The notes under the pieces are model-generated. The model saw only the letters and a program-made list of their open reading frames with translations. It was not told the origin of the DNA and ran no database searches. Shown one piece after another: positions 1-12,329 of a DNA stretch of 64,000 bases. The stretch comes from Aporrectodea caliginosa (lineage: Eukaryota > Annelida > Clitellata > Crassiclitellata > Lumbricidae). Made by a program: the position numbers and the translations under genes. Within the stretch, counting starts at the first letter, position 1; every line of letters begins with the position of its first letter. The stretch covers positions 186,001-250,000 of the forward strand of contig JACEVL010000083.1 of assembly GCA_020284085.1 (NCBI GenBank), read 5' to 3'.

Positions 1-370
1 CACGGTCCGTGTATTCGAGCCCATGGATCGCACAACAGAAGGGCTGGGCCTGGTGCAGTCACGTGAGACTTGCAAACAAAATACCTTCTAAACATACAAA
101 ATACTTCGTTTAGAAACGACGAATAAAATCCGGTACACAAACTTAGTAGGGCCTACCAGTAAACTCCAACATGTTCGAAATTAGGCCTAGTGTACAAATT
201 CTGCATTTAGACAAAATGATCCGTCGAAATAACGCAGAAGTTGATAAACGACCGACATGGCCAATGACAGTCATGCAGGTTTTACTGATATCATGATTAT
301 CATGCATTGCACTGTTGTTATTCATGCTTTTAGCAGATTAATAACGGCGCCAACTCCACCAGCCCTGGTG

Positions 371-491
<121 letters not shown>

Positions 492-726
492 TATAGGGCC
501 TACACAGTACACAGTCAAATGCATATTATAATAAGTATATGCACTTTATGCAGTGTGATTTTTATGGAAATGGTAAACTTAATTCTCTCTCAGTGGTGCA
601 GACTAGATCGGGCTGTATACACTTTCGCCATTCGTTAGCATTTGTGCCCTCAGGTCTTTCACTCATTTGCAATTAACAAATAGCACCGTTTGCGAATGTG
701 CGTGTGATTAAATGTAATTAAAAGAG

Positions 727-905
727 TAAGCACACGCACACGCGTGTGCTTATATATATATATATATAATATATATTAATATATAAATAATATATTATAT
801 ATAACTTTCCGGAAATATCCGGAATGAATATATATATATATATATATTGCTATATATATTGCTATATATATATTGCTATATATATATATATATATATATA
901 TAGGC
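727..905. repeat. AT-rich microsatellite with a 10-bp palindrome at its edge
   Basis: A perfect 10-bp inverted repeat (TAAGCACACG / CGTGTGCTTA) at 727-751 leads into degenerate (TA)n. The run contains three spaced copies of TATATATTGC. Confidence 0.8.
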
Positions 906-1695
906 CTAGTCATACGCATTTCTAGCATTAGCATAAGTTCTTAGATCCGTTTATATAAATAGGCGTGCAGTTGAACCGGGACGATCTGCGGTTGGTCGAT
1001 GGTTACCTTGGATAGCAGAGGAGCAGCGAGCGGTCGATGGATGATGGCTCCTGCAGCGCAACCACCAGCCAGCGGCCTTCCTTCCCGCCGCCTATACTCG
1101 GCAGATTGCTTACAAGCTGCGATCGATTGAAATGCACCAGACAGAGTCACGTTTCACGCTTCAGTGGCTGTTGTGCTGTCAGACGTGGCCGCTCGTTACG
1201 GAACAGGTGCGTGCGTCAACGACTGTTATGATTTGCACCATCGAGGTATAAGCACCGCATGTATGGCTGGACGAATGGAAGCATGGATCTAGTCAGTCGA
1301 TTGACCTATTTTTGACGCTGCTCGGGGTGTACTCGGAATGCACATGGAACTTTCGTGTGAATGCTCTAATATGCGGCCAGATGTAAAGTTGGCCTATATG
1401 TAGGCTATGTGTGCTCATGACTTACGTGGCAGCTGATGCGTCGTTGTTTACTCTTTCGTGACAGGATGCTATTGTCTTCTATGCTTTGTGCCGGTGTATT
1501 TTACGACACAATCTACCCGTTCTTAACGATTTTAACGACACTTAGCCAGGTAAGAACACGTACGGTGATCTTACAGATTAGGGCTGCCATAAAAGTACAG
1601 ATTGCGAAGAAATTAAACACATTTGATAATAATTATATAGTTGTTAACTGTTGTTTCAAACACAATTAATCGTAATCGTATACAACTCCAAATTC

Positions 1696-2096
<401 letters not shown>

Positions 2097-2290
2097 TTCT
2101 CTGTTGGCTTTTGTCTCTCTGGTCTAATTGAATTACACACATAAACTGAAAGGTCAGTTGAGCGAGTGAAATTTCATCGCATCGAATTTGCCATGTAGCC
2201 TTCTCTAACCTTTGAGACTTGTAGCCTAGCCATTGTTTGATTTCTTCGTGTTGGGTTTCTTAGCTACGTGCTTTACAAATATATAAGGCC

Positions 2291-2295
<5 letters not shown>

Positions 2296-2350
<55 letters not shown>
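2296..2350. repeat. (TA)n microsatellite
   Basis: About 55 bp of uninterrupted TA dinucleotide. Confidence 0.95.
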
Positions 2351-2354
<4 letters not shown>

Positions 2355-3826
2355 TGTATTGTATATATAAAGTATAATTTTTGTAGAACTCTACGCAATA
2401 GGTTATCTATATTGCATTGAAATCACAATCTTATAATCTCGTGATTTCTGCAACGCCAAAAGAGAGTTATAAGTCGCAGGATCCTTGTTAGCGTATACCA
2501 GAGGTGATCAGTCAAAAATGCGGGAGCATGTAATTTCAGGATCGTTATACATGTAGGTCTAAATGGCTGTCAAGACTACAAAATTGTAACGGACACGGTT
2601 CACTGGTCTCCTGACGACTAGCTGATCTGAATCACAGACATTTTTTGTAACTTGGACAGTCATACAAGTAAACAGTACAAGAGGGCGATTTATGGCGAGC
2701 AGGGCAAATATTATGGCATGCTTGTCGCAGGGCAACGACCAGGACAACGGCTTTTTCCCCAGAGCATTTGCCCTGGCCTGACCTGCTGTAGCGCTGCCAC
2801 TGCAGAATCACTGCCCTGATTGGGTTTATTCCGCTTGTGGAAAGCTCCAGTGGTTTATCATATGTAATTTCTATTTTCTTAGGGTCAGACCACATAACTT
2901 TAACCTTCCTGACAAGGACTCACGAAATTTTTATGTCTCGTATGTTATTCCTGAACTCTTACTAAGCTATTATTAATTCATACTATAATATCTAGATGTA
3001 TTTTTTTTCATGTACACCTACAGCGTTATGTCTGTTGTTAACACATTAAACGAATAGGCCCTATATGATGATGACTACCGGTCAACGAAGTTTGTTAAGT
3101 TTCGACTGCCATTTCTTTAAAGGAACCGAAGCTGACCATAAATCTACACAAACTACTCTTAAATTGTTTTCTTTCCTGTGATGATCATATACATATCAAA
3201 CTGCTCTGTAACAGGTCGATCTCACTTCAAATTGCTTTATAAAGAGGTTGCTCTAATCCCATATTATAATCAGTACAAAAGTTCAGCACTTTGTATTTAT
3301 CTTGACTTGGTTTTGAGTTTTAATGAAGCTGTATATAAGGCATCATTTTCTTCTTATTTCTTCTTGTTTATATGTTTCATTTTAGTTTTGTGCTGACTGA
3401 TTGTGGCGAAATAAAAAACGTTTAAGCCTATATACATGTATGTTTATCTTAATGGATAGTTAGCTGGTATTGACAGTATTGTGGAAAACTATGTAGGCCT
3501 ACTTTAAAATATTTTGACTACAAAGTAGTCTATTCCGCCTTTCCGGGAATAATAGATATGTAGGCCTACTCCGTGAACGTGAGGGATGAATCAGGTGTGA
3601 CGCCCAGGTCACGTATACTAGAAGAGTATTTGTAAGCTCTAAGCAGGGTATTTTCTCAGTCAGTATACATATAATTGAAAGTCTAGTTTAGAAAGCTGTT
3701 GTCTAGGTATGGATCTTGCCCCTATAATATGGTTATGCCCAACACAGACAGCTAATGGACTTGCTCTGCAACTAAACTCCACTCTCCCTGAAATCCATAA
3801 TTGTAAGTTTGTAACTGTAATTAGTA

Positions 3827-3990
3827 ACTTCTATTGCGCCGATGTCTCGTGTACAAGGCATCACGCCAAATCCAAGCCATGATCAAGTCAATGTCCAGAA
3901 GATTATTCAGTCAGCATATTCCTTCAAAGTCCGAGAGGGTTGTCATGCGCCCCTCAAAGCCCTGGTACAAGCAGGATATTGCAGGTGCCA
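3827..3990 (+). repeat. Dispersed repeat copy A
   Basis: The block around 3835-3905 aligns by eye with 24875-24965 (shared pattern tgtct..tg.acaaggcatca, then a gap, then ccaa..cca..atca). The second copy lies in B56 intron 10. The family is not recognised. It is probably an old interspersed repeat, and the small open frames over it are not convincing genes. Confidence 0.5.
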
Positions 3991-4397
3991 GAAAGCACGG
4001 TAAATGTGCATTTGTGGAGACTGGGCACTGAAACTGACAAGACTAGTGTGGAAGTTCTACTAGCTGGGAGTAACGAAGTTTGTGGCTGTAAATTTGTGAT
4101 GAAAACGAGTGTTTGTGATTGAAACACATTTACAAATTCTGTAAAATGCCACAAATGAACGTCACATGAATACAACTTACAATATTTATAATAAAATTAT
4201 ATGCCATATTATAATGAGAATATACATATATTTAAATATATTTAAAATGTATATTTGTTTAAATTAGTCAGTCCTACTCAGCACGGCAACAGTTACTAGG
4301 CCCTATAGGCTATGCCGTTAAGAAACACATTTTGATGAATGTAAAAAATAATCAAAGCATAGAATAAAATATAGGCCTATTAAAATATGATTTAAAT

Positions 4398-4940
4398 CAG
4401 TGTGATTTTCCTTACAGATTTTATTTTAGTTATAGTTATAGTTATAGTTAATGATTTTTTATTTTAGTTATAGTTATAGTTATAGTTAGTATTATTTTTT
4501 AGTTATAGTTATAGTTATAGTTAATGGATTTTTATTTTAGTTAATTTTAGTTACTACTTAGTTACAATAATTAAGTCTATTAGCAAAATTGTGCGTATTA
4601 ATACGCTGTTTCACAATTTACTCAGAGCTATGAAAACCTTTGAAGCATGGGTACATTCAGCTTCATCAATACACGAGTTTCCAAAGTAACTGACAAATTT
4701 CACAATAAAAATTTCGCATTTTTCGTTCTCATTTATGTCGAATCGTCCATATTGCACTTCCTATTTTATTTTTTGTATTAACGAAAATAAAGACGAATTT
4801 TCGTTAGTGTTATTTTCGTTATAGTTATAGTTATAGTTAATGATATTTTTTAGTTATAGTTATAGTTATCGTTAACGAAATCATTTTATTTTCGTTAACG
4901 AACATTTTCGTTATCGTTATCGTTAACTAAAATCACACTG
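4398..4940 (+). mobile_element. hAT-type MITE with TTATAG hexamer array, copy 1
   Basis: The element starts CAGTGTGATTTT, ends AAAATCACACTG, and is flanked by a perfect 8-bp direct repeat ATTTAAAT (4390-4397 and 4941-4948). An 8-bp TSD and a CAGTG-type terminus are the hAT hallmarks. The 543-bp body has no ORF. It consists largely of TTATAG hexamer arrays separated by TTTTTATTTTAG-like blocks, and carries CGTTAACGAAAAT-like palindromic sequence near the right end. A second copy in opposite orientation lies at 11170-11362. Confidence 0.9.
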
Positions 4941-5384
4941 ATTTAAATATGAATTAATATAATTAAAATAATAAAACAATTCATGCAATAGGGCCTGTTC
5001 GGTGATCGTACGTAAGCCCTACAGCGAATAACATGAAATTCAAGAACAAAAATATAGGCCTATCTTTGGGCGTGTACATCTGTCAAGCGCAGTTTGCTAG
5101 TATCCGATTAAGTCATGTGCTATAGATACGCAAGGCCAACATGGCTATTTATATGGTACGTGTACATCTGTCATATGATCTCTATGGAACATGAATGGCA
5201 GGGACGTCATTTCATTTTTTTTCAGTGGAGGGAGGGCAAAAAAATTTCAGGGGAGGGGCAAAACTTGGCCAGCTTGTTAAGTTTTATATTTAGTCTATAC
5301 TTGCAAAAACTGTGGTTAAATGATCTAACATGTCTTCTTCTTCTTCTTATTTATTTCTTGCTATGTTTGATTTGCTGCTGTGAC

Positions 5385-5574
5385 TGTCCTAGATTCATTT
5401 TGTTCGGTTCACGCCAACGCCTGCGTTCTCCCCCTTCGCTGTCTAGCATCGACCTCGCAGGCACGTCTTAGAGTAACCCTCGACAGTAAGCTCACATTAC
5501 AACCGTATATAACAAACATCTGTAAATCTTGTGTCTATCACTAAACGCAATTTGCCACTCATGTTTCAATAAAC

Positions 5575-5661
<87 letters not shown>

Positions 5662-6240
5662 ATCAGTTCAGTCGCTCTGGCTATGAATGTCGCAAAGCAT
5701 AGCCTAGCTAGTAGCTGCTCCCTTGTCTCCACTTGATTATGCTAATTCGGTTTTTTGTGGTTCTGAGATGCCTTGAACTCAACAGGTTGCAACGCATCAA
5801 AAACTCCTTAGCTCGCGCAGTGCTGCGTGTCCCATTGCGAACAAGCTCCTCCGTACTACGGGCATCGGTATTCCATCAGCTGCATTGGCTTTCTGTTGAG
5901 TTCAGAATAAAATTTAAATTGGCTGTTTGACTTACAAAGCTCTCGGCACCATTGCACCTCCCTACCTTCATTCACTACTAACTCTTTACATGATTACATC
6001 CCTCCTCGATACTTTTCTGCGATCATCAGGTACGGGTCTGGGTCTTTTAGCTGAGCCACGATCCAGAACGTCATGGGCTCGCGTGCATTCCATGCCTCTG
6101 CCCCCCCCATCAGGAATGGAATAGACTGTCACTAATTATTATTTCTATCTTCGCAGGGTGAATCTGCTCTTTAACCTGTACACTTATATTGTACGTACTT
6201 GCTTAACTGCCTCTTGCGTACCGTACCCACCGAAGCCCGA
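5385..6240 (+). mobile_element. Decayed LINE (non-LTR) 3' ORF fragment
   Basis: Translation across frames gives typical late ORF2 motifs in order: FILFGSRQRL, VTLDSKLTLQPYITNICKSC, then after an AT microsatellite NRLQRIKNSLARAVL, LHWLSVEFRIKFKLAV, TYKALGTIAPPYLHSLL, and RSSGTGLGLLAEPRSRTSW. Frameshifts and stops separate them, so the copy is dead. Only the region after the catalytic fingers and palm remains. Confidence 0.85.
5577..5658. repeat. (TA)n microsatellite inside LINE remnant
   Basis: About 80 bp of alternating TA interrupts the LINE fragment. Confidence 0.95.
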
Positions 6241-6420
6241 TTCCGCTGTTACTGGATGCTGAACAGGCTGCTCGAAAAATATTGAAGTGACAACCTGGAA
6301 ATAGGCCTATAATAGAACCTAGTTGCCCTATCATAACTCATTTTAGTTCATCAATCATATTTACTGTATTCCGACAAAATTATTCTTCATGCTCAACCAG
6401 TGCATATTTTAACCGATTTG

Positions 6421-6575
6421 GACTACTGGCACAAAGTCTGCTACACTACTTTCAATGTTATTGGAAACTAACATTGAAAGTAGAGTATTATCTTGGGCAA
6501 ATCAACAAAACTACTGGGACAAATACTAAAACTACTGGGGCAAATCCTAAGACTACTCACTACTGGCCAGTAGTT
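6421..6575. repeat. Short tandem repeat of an ACTACTGGG-CAAAT motif plus hairpin
   Basis: The unit AAACTACTGGG-CAAATC-TAA is repeated about three times at 6508-6575. It is preceded by a perfect 15-bp inverted repeat with an 8-nt loop (arms 6446-6460 and 6469-6483). Confidence 0.75.
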
Positions 6576-7649
6576 ATATACAGTTAAAATATGGACTTTG
6601 CTCAACGGTATACAGTTGTGAATCGCTTTATCTGCATGGCTCGCTTTTCCTAAATCACCCTATCACACTCAGGCAGCAAATTGACTGCCAGGTAGTGCCA
6701 GCATTGTTGCTAGGCGACGTAAGCTCTGTCAGCGTTCAATTTCATCACAGTAAAACAAATTGTAGCCAGCAGCGCGTGATCCTGAAAGCGCTGGGCCCAA
6801 GGCCACTGCCTCGTTCGCCTTGCCCTGTAAGGCCGGGCCTGCCTATAATCGACTCCGTTAGTCAACCTATAGCTAGTATGTGGGATTGTGTTAAGCGTTA
6901 AATAAAAGTGCCTGAAATAATAGTGTGATGTAATTCTGCTGTTGCTATTGTTGGTTTTTGATATTTGTAATGCAAATGGCGTAAAAGGACCCCATCATCC
7001 CCATGGGGGCCTTTTGCCCCAGATGAGAGGAAAGAGCTCGGTCTTCCAGAGTGAAATTGTTAAAATGTAAAAAATTTCCTAAACTAGGCCTACGGTAGTC
7101 CACGGTTATGCAACCAAAGAAATACAGTATTTACTACTATAAGTGAAGTATGTTTACAAGTGGGAAAATATTGCCCCACCTCACTCCACATGTAAAAATA
7201 TCGATACCATCGACATGTGGAACCTCATGAGAATTCTGTAGATTGATTCCATACATGGACCATGTCAGCAATCTTGGTGATTTTTTGTAATTTCTTTTAG
7301 GGTGGCCCACTCAGCGGGATTCGTTTATCCCTTCTTGGTTTCCCTTTGCCTGCCAAAGTATAGTAGGCCTACCCCTTTTGTGTCTAATGATCTTATCTAA
7401 TCTAGTGTGATTTTGATGGACCCTCTTATATTTTTGTTTATTTTTTTATATTTTGAGCCCAAGGCTTACTCCACTTTAAGTATCTATTGGCTGTCTTTCT
7501 TTTCCTATCTGTACTTTTTTACATGTTTAGGTGTCCCTAGACTCCCTAGCCTATTTAGCGGGATCCATGATCCCTTCTGGGTCTCCGTGTAGCCAACTAC
7601 ATGTCAAACTGTTGCCTTATTTTTCACAGAGGTACGTATAGGCGCCAAG
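6576..7649. other. Non-coding stretch, nothing recognised
   Basis: I see no exon, RNA gene or repeat end with confident family resemblance in this stretch. Confidence 0.5.
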
Positions 7650-8042
7650 CCCTGCTGGGACTTAGTAACTATATGAGAAGGACCTTGTATTTGATTCGAG
7701 CCGAGATGGGAGCCAGTGAAGATTATTAGTCATGTATGTGGAGTTGTGAGAGTACCGCGGAAGACATGCAATAAGTCTGGCTGCAGCGTTTAAGACAGAT
7801 TGCACAGAGGACAGGCAAACCTTAGGCAGCCCAATTAGTACAGTTACATTAGTCAATGCGTGAGGAGACAAAGGCATGAACCATGGCTGTAAACACTGGA
7901 GGACACCGATCTTCTAACGGCCCTAAGTCGCCTCAGTTGCTAGTAACAAGAGCGAGTCAGGAGAGCCAGGTGTTCAGTGAACGTCAAAGCACTATCAAGC
8001 GTGACACCCAGGTCACGAACACTGGAGGAAAATGCAAAGTCT
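7650..8042 (-). mobile_element. LINE 3' remnant, minus strand
   Basis: Reading the minus strand gives SVQSVLNAAARLIACLPR then LHWLPSRLESNTRS, the motif pair near the end of CR1/L2/jockey-like ORF2. The distal block (GTGAC-CCCAGGTCACG) also resembles sequence at 3597-3625. It is truncated and shifted in frame. Confidence 0.75.
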
Positions 8043-8079
8043 GGGAATAATGAGGCCAACAATTGGAGATAATGATGTT

Positions 8080-8082
<3 letters not shown>

Positions 8083-8129
<47 letters not shown>

Positions 8130-8260
8130 GTTATTATTATTATTTTTTTTTTGTGCCCGAGGTAAAAAGAATCCCTCAGGCTCTAAGATACTAAGCATAG
8201 TTGTGTTTTACGGGTTCTCGTCTCCATCGTGTTGCATAAAGGAGCCCCTAAAGGCCGCGG

Positions 8261-8322
<62 letters not shown>
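8083..8322. repeat. Two (ATT)n arrays separated by about 110 bp
   Basis: About 65 bp of ATT lies at 8083-8146 and a second TTA array at 8261-8322. These explain the poly-Leu, poly-Asn and poly-Ile open frames on both strands. Confidence 0.95.
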
Positions 8323-8344
8323 GGTAATGCCTATAGGCTACATA

Positions 8345-9240
8345 AATAGGGTAATAAAAACGAAATGTCAAATTTTAGGCCTATTTCAATTTTGCCTCTC
8401 TTCTCTAAAATCTTTGAAAGAATAATGTATGATAGACTCTTCTCTTATATAAATCATAAGAATCTCCTTTACCCCCTTCAGCATGGATTCCAACCTGGTC
8501 ACTCAACCTCAATGTCACTACTGAATATTCAGGATAGGATTTCTAAGGCCATGGATAGTAATGAATTCTCTATAGGCATATTCTTAGACCTCGCCAAAGC
8601 ATTTGACACGGTAGACCACAAAATTCTTCTAGCAAAATTGGAACACTATGGCATTAGGGATAAATCACTTGATTGGTTTAAAAGCTATACTTAACTGGTC
8701 GATCTCAGAGGGTTTGATGTAATGCTAATGACAATAATTTACTTCCACCGGCCTTTTCATCCTTCTTTGCTCCAGCATTGCTCACCACCCAAACCAGAAG
8801 TAATCGTTCTTATGTATGCAACTTTGCTAGAACTAATACCCGCAAATTCTCAATCAGGTATCAAGGACCCCTTTTATGGAATAATTTACCGCATCTCATT
8901 CGAAACGCATCAGGTCTCCCCACTTTAAAAGTCTCATTCGTGCACACAAAATGAATAAATTAAAATATATTCACATCCCGGATTCAGTCTTTGTAGTCAA
9001 TCAAATAATATATCTCCAACATTACATATTTTATTAACCAGTCACTTGTCAATTTAAGTAGGCCCCTATCTAGCGGGACCCGTCCCTTCTGGTGAGCCTA
9101 TTGTTCCTGATCAACTCTCGTTGCTTACTAGCTCAATGTGTTGTTTTAATCTTTGATTGTTCGATTATATGACTATGTTGTTCAACACTTGTATATGTTA
9201 CTGGGATCAATAAAGTGAATTGAATTATTATTATTATTAT
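8345..9240 (+). mobile_element. Non-LTR retrotransposon fragment with internal deletion and (ATT)n tail
   Basis: An open frame at 8365-8694 carries reverse-transcriptase N-terminal blocks: NFRPISILPLFSKIFERI, HGFQPGHSTSMSL, and FLDLAKAFDTVDHKILL (the first catalytic Asp region). The palm YADD segment is missing. The sequence then jumps to a C-terminal block at about 8790-8950 (GPLLWNNLPHLIRNASGLP). It ends near 9240 with CAATAAAGTGAATTGAATTATTATT, a LINE-type tail. The element is internally deleted and non-functional. Confidence 0.88.
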
Positions 9241-9428
9241 TAATTTGATTGCAATAAAAGATGTGATTTGATTATATATGAATATATATTTATATATATA
9301 TATCAATATAATTTTATACTTATGTATATCAATATATATACTTATATATATATATAATCTATATTCTAAAGGTATAGGCAGCATCTACAGTTATAGATGT
9401 ACATATACCCTATCGAAGTACATAATTT

Positions 9429-9899
9429 CGTCGGCCGAGAATCAGGTTGTTCTAAGTGAAAGAATGTTGTTTTCGAGAAAACGGCAGAAGTATCTTTGTA
9501 CAGCAAAATGATACATTCAAGTAGCGAGTAAGCTATCAATAAATAGCTCTGGAGAATCAGCATTTTTCAGCCACATTGTTGCCTATGTTATTTTTGTTGT
9601 TTATTTAAATTTTTTATCAACTTTGGAGTTATAGTTTGAGATAGAACAACATAGCGCTCAATGCCTGGCTAAAAATAGGGCCGGCCGCGTTTCAACGTGG
9701 ACATAGAACAAGCTAGTCCGTAAACATACTGTCAAAATGGAAATAGAACACTATAATTCTGGGTGTTTTGGTACTTCCGAAATGTCTATGAATGTTCTAA
9801 CTTCATGTGGGGATAGAGCAAGCTGCGCCAAATTCAACGGTATCAAAATGTCCCAACACATAAAAAGTGGAGTTAGAACAACCTGATTCTCGGCCGACG
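9429..9899. mobile_element. MITE with perfect 27-bp TIRs and 4-bp TSD
   Basis: The left end begins CGTCGGCCGAGAATCAGG and continues as a 27-bp perfect inverted repeat of the right end. A direct repeat ATTT flanks both sides (9425-9428 and 9900-9903). The 471-bp interior has no transposase frame. It carries several internal copies of an AGAACAA-like motif. I do not recognise the superfamily. Confidence 0.8.
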
Positions 9900-9903
9900 A
9901 TTT

Positions 9904-11169
9904 ATAGGCCTATACGTAAATATGTGCAAATATAAGCTGTGAATGTTTTATAATTATATTGAACAGAGAAGCAGCGTTAATTAGATTCATTGGCGCTGTT
10001 TAATGCTAATAGTGTTGATTTGCATCCTGTAAATCTAATTTGTTGTTTTGTAGAATTGTTGATTGAATTTAGATTGTTCAATTAGCATCGCCTCAGCTGA
10101 CCTAGTTCATCCGTGGCTCCATAGAGTTTAAATTTCTATCAGGCGATTATTTGTTTCAATAGGCCTTCGTGGCCTATTAAAGCAAACATTCGTCAGGTAC
10201 ATAGGCTACATTGCATACATACATGCAATGCAAGCCTGGACGTGTGAGGGCTGCTGAAACTCAGCGCTCGGTAGCTCTTGATTGCATGCAGTAGTCCTAA
10301 CTGTATACGCTACGTGCTTGTGCTTCTTTTCCAGACACAACAGACTGTTTGTAGTGCTGAACAGCTGTGGTGTTAACTTGACGTTTAAGTTCGCTTAGAC
10401 CTGGTGGCGATGTCGTCAGTTTTAATTAGCCTACTTTGTCAGTGATTATTTAAGATCTTAGAAAGTAGCAACAGTGCTTAAGTAAGTTAAGTAACTGCTC
10501 TATAGCAATGGAATAGGCAGTTACATTTGCACAATGCTGCCTCACGTGGAGTTGAACCAAAGGCTGTGACTGGGCGACCATTTGCACTTCCTCCTATGTT
10601 CCTGCAGAAACTGAACTTAATTACTTGACACAGGTGAGTGACTGCTTTTGCATAGGCATAGGAGGCGGGAGGGCAGGGGCAAATGAGTCAAATGATCCCT
10701 CCGAATTCGGGCGTTCGTGTTTTCGGGAGGCCGAGGAGGAGGACGAGGAGGAGGACGAGGAGGCAGGAGGAAGAGAAGAAAACGACGATCCAATCTCCCT
10801 GTAGCTTGCAAAATCACAATATAGCAAAGCATCAATGTTAACGACGATTCATTGCTGGTGACTACTCTGAAATCGTAGAGCTAAACGAGGTGGTCAGGCC
10901 GATGGGAAGCAAAGAAAGCAGTCGATGGGCATCTGCTCAAAATCATCGTTAAATGAACGAGGTGTGAAAACATAGGGGCCTACACCGACAGCGGGGAGGT
11001 TTAGGGTAATGATAACACTCTGGCATGAAGAGCAGAAGATCAGCACGGACGCGAGATCGTTTCCCGCTACCCTCCCATATGTCCAGCCAGCCTTTCATTC
11101 GCCACATGGCGTTGGTACAAATTTATGAGCAGTATAGTACGTTATGGGCGCCTTGCATGGCTGCCAAAC
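9904..11169. other. Non-coding stretch, nothing recognised
   Basis: No homologous exon is seen. A short purine-rich block of GAGGAGGAC units lies at about 10727-10775 and creates Pro/Ser-rich frames on the minus strand. Confidence 0.6.
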
Positions 11170-11362
11170 CAGTGTGATTCTCGTTAACGATAACGAAAAT
11201 GTTCGTTAACGAAAAGAAAATGATTTCGTTAACGATAACTATAACTATAACTAAAAACTAAAAAATATCATTAACTATAACTATAACTATAACTAAAATA
11301 AAAAACCATTAACTATAACTGTAACTATAACTAAAATAAAATCTGTAAGGAGAATCACACTG
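11170..11362 (-). mobile_element. hAT-type MITE with TTATAG array, copy 2 (inverted)
   Basis: The termini are CAGTGTGATTCTC and GAGAATCACACTG, with a perfect 8-bp TSD TGCCAAAC at 11162-11169 and 11363-11370. The core is CTATAA hexamers (reverse complement of copy 1) with the same CGTTAACGATAACG blocks near the left end. At 193 bp it is a shorter version of 4398-4940. Confidence 0.92.
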
Positions 11363-12105
11363 TGCCAAACGGTTAAATTCGACTCCTGTAATAACTTGTG
11401 ATCATCGTTTCATACTAAGAATTGTAATCATACTGCGGTGTAACCGTGTGTCAGTTTGAAATAATAAACGAAAAGTATAGCTCTGCGCTGATTAACACGC
11501 AGTTTGTGACTTCAACTTTCTACGTAGACTGAGTCTGCTGAAGGTTATGTTATCAATGACTAGCAGCCTGAGTAACTATCTCCAGTCAAAGACCATAGAC
11601 ATTGCAAACAGTCGATTGTCATTTAAGGAGGCACTACAGCAGTTCAACTGCCACGGCTACGAAAGCAACCAGAACGTATCTACTATCTAGGCACTGGAAG
11701 GCGAAACGGGTAGTGATCCTGACAAACAAAAAATCCCACCGAGTAGGATTACTATTGTGTTTCTGCTCGTTACAAAAGACTGGATATGACTACGATTGAA
11801 CTGCAAACACGATTTGACAAAATGATCATGACGTAGTGCTACTTTGCGCTTTTGGAGACGCAGTTCCAAATATCTCTTCACACAGAGCTACAAGATTGTT
11901 TCTGCGCACTACAACATTGACGTCGATCTGCGTGCTTCAGAGTGAAAAAAAGAAAATAGGGCCTATTTCTGAAGTTCTTAGAGGACTTAAAGTCTGTCAC
12001 GACAGACACGCCTGAAAAAGATTTCACGAAAGTAGAACCTGCTGCAGATCTTGTCCGAACTATGAAGAGTTACGATCTGGATAGGGTTCTGCCTCTAGCA
12101 TGCAT

Positions 12106-12325
12106 GGGGCGCGGTGGTATAGGGGTATGTTCGTTGCCTTGCAGCCGGAGGGTTGCAGGTTCGAATCCACCTCAAGCCGTCCGCGTAGGGACCTTGAGCA
12201 AGTCCTTCGCGCACAATTGCTCTGCAATATAATTGCTTCTGCGCCGTCGAGGCGTGTGGCACTTCTGAACTTCGTAAGAAGGGCGATATCAAAGATCAGT
12301 TGTATTGTATTGTATTGTATTGTAT
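12106..12325 (+). mobile_element. tRNA-derived SINE with (ATTGT)n tail
   Basis: The 5' part is tRNA-like, with an A-box-like GTGGTATAGGGGTA and a canonical B box GGTTCGAATCC (12158-12168). It is followed by a central block GGGACCTTGAGCAAGTCC shared with the copy at 13435, and a TTGTA pentamer tail at about 12298-12327. It would be transcribed by Pol III. It is not a tRNA gene because the acceptor stem and isotype structure are absent. Confidence 0.85.
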
Positions 12326-12329
12326 ACAT

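Noticed and set aside
8032..8371. Poly-Leu, poly-Asn and poly-Ile open frames
   Set aside because: They are translations of two ATT trinucleotide arrays.
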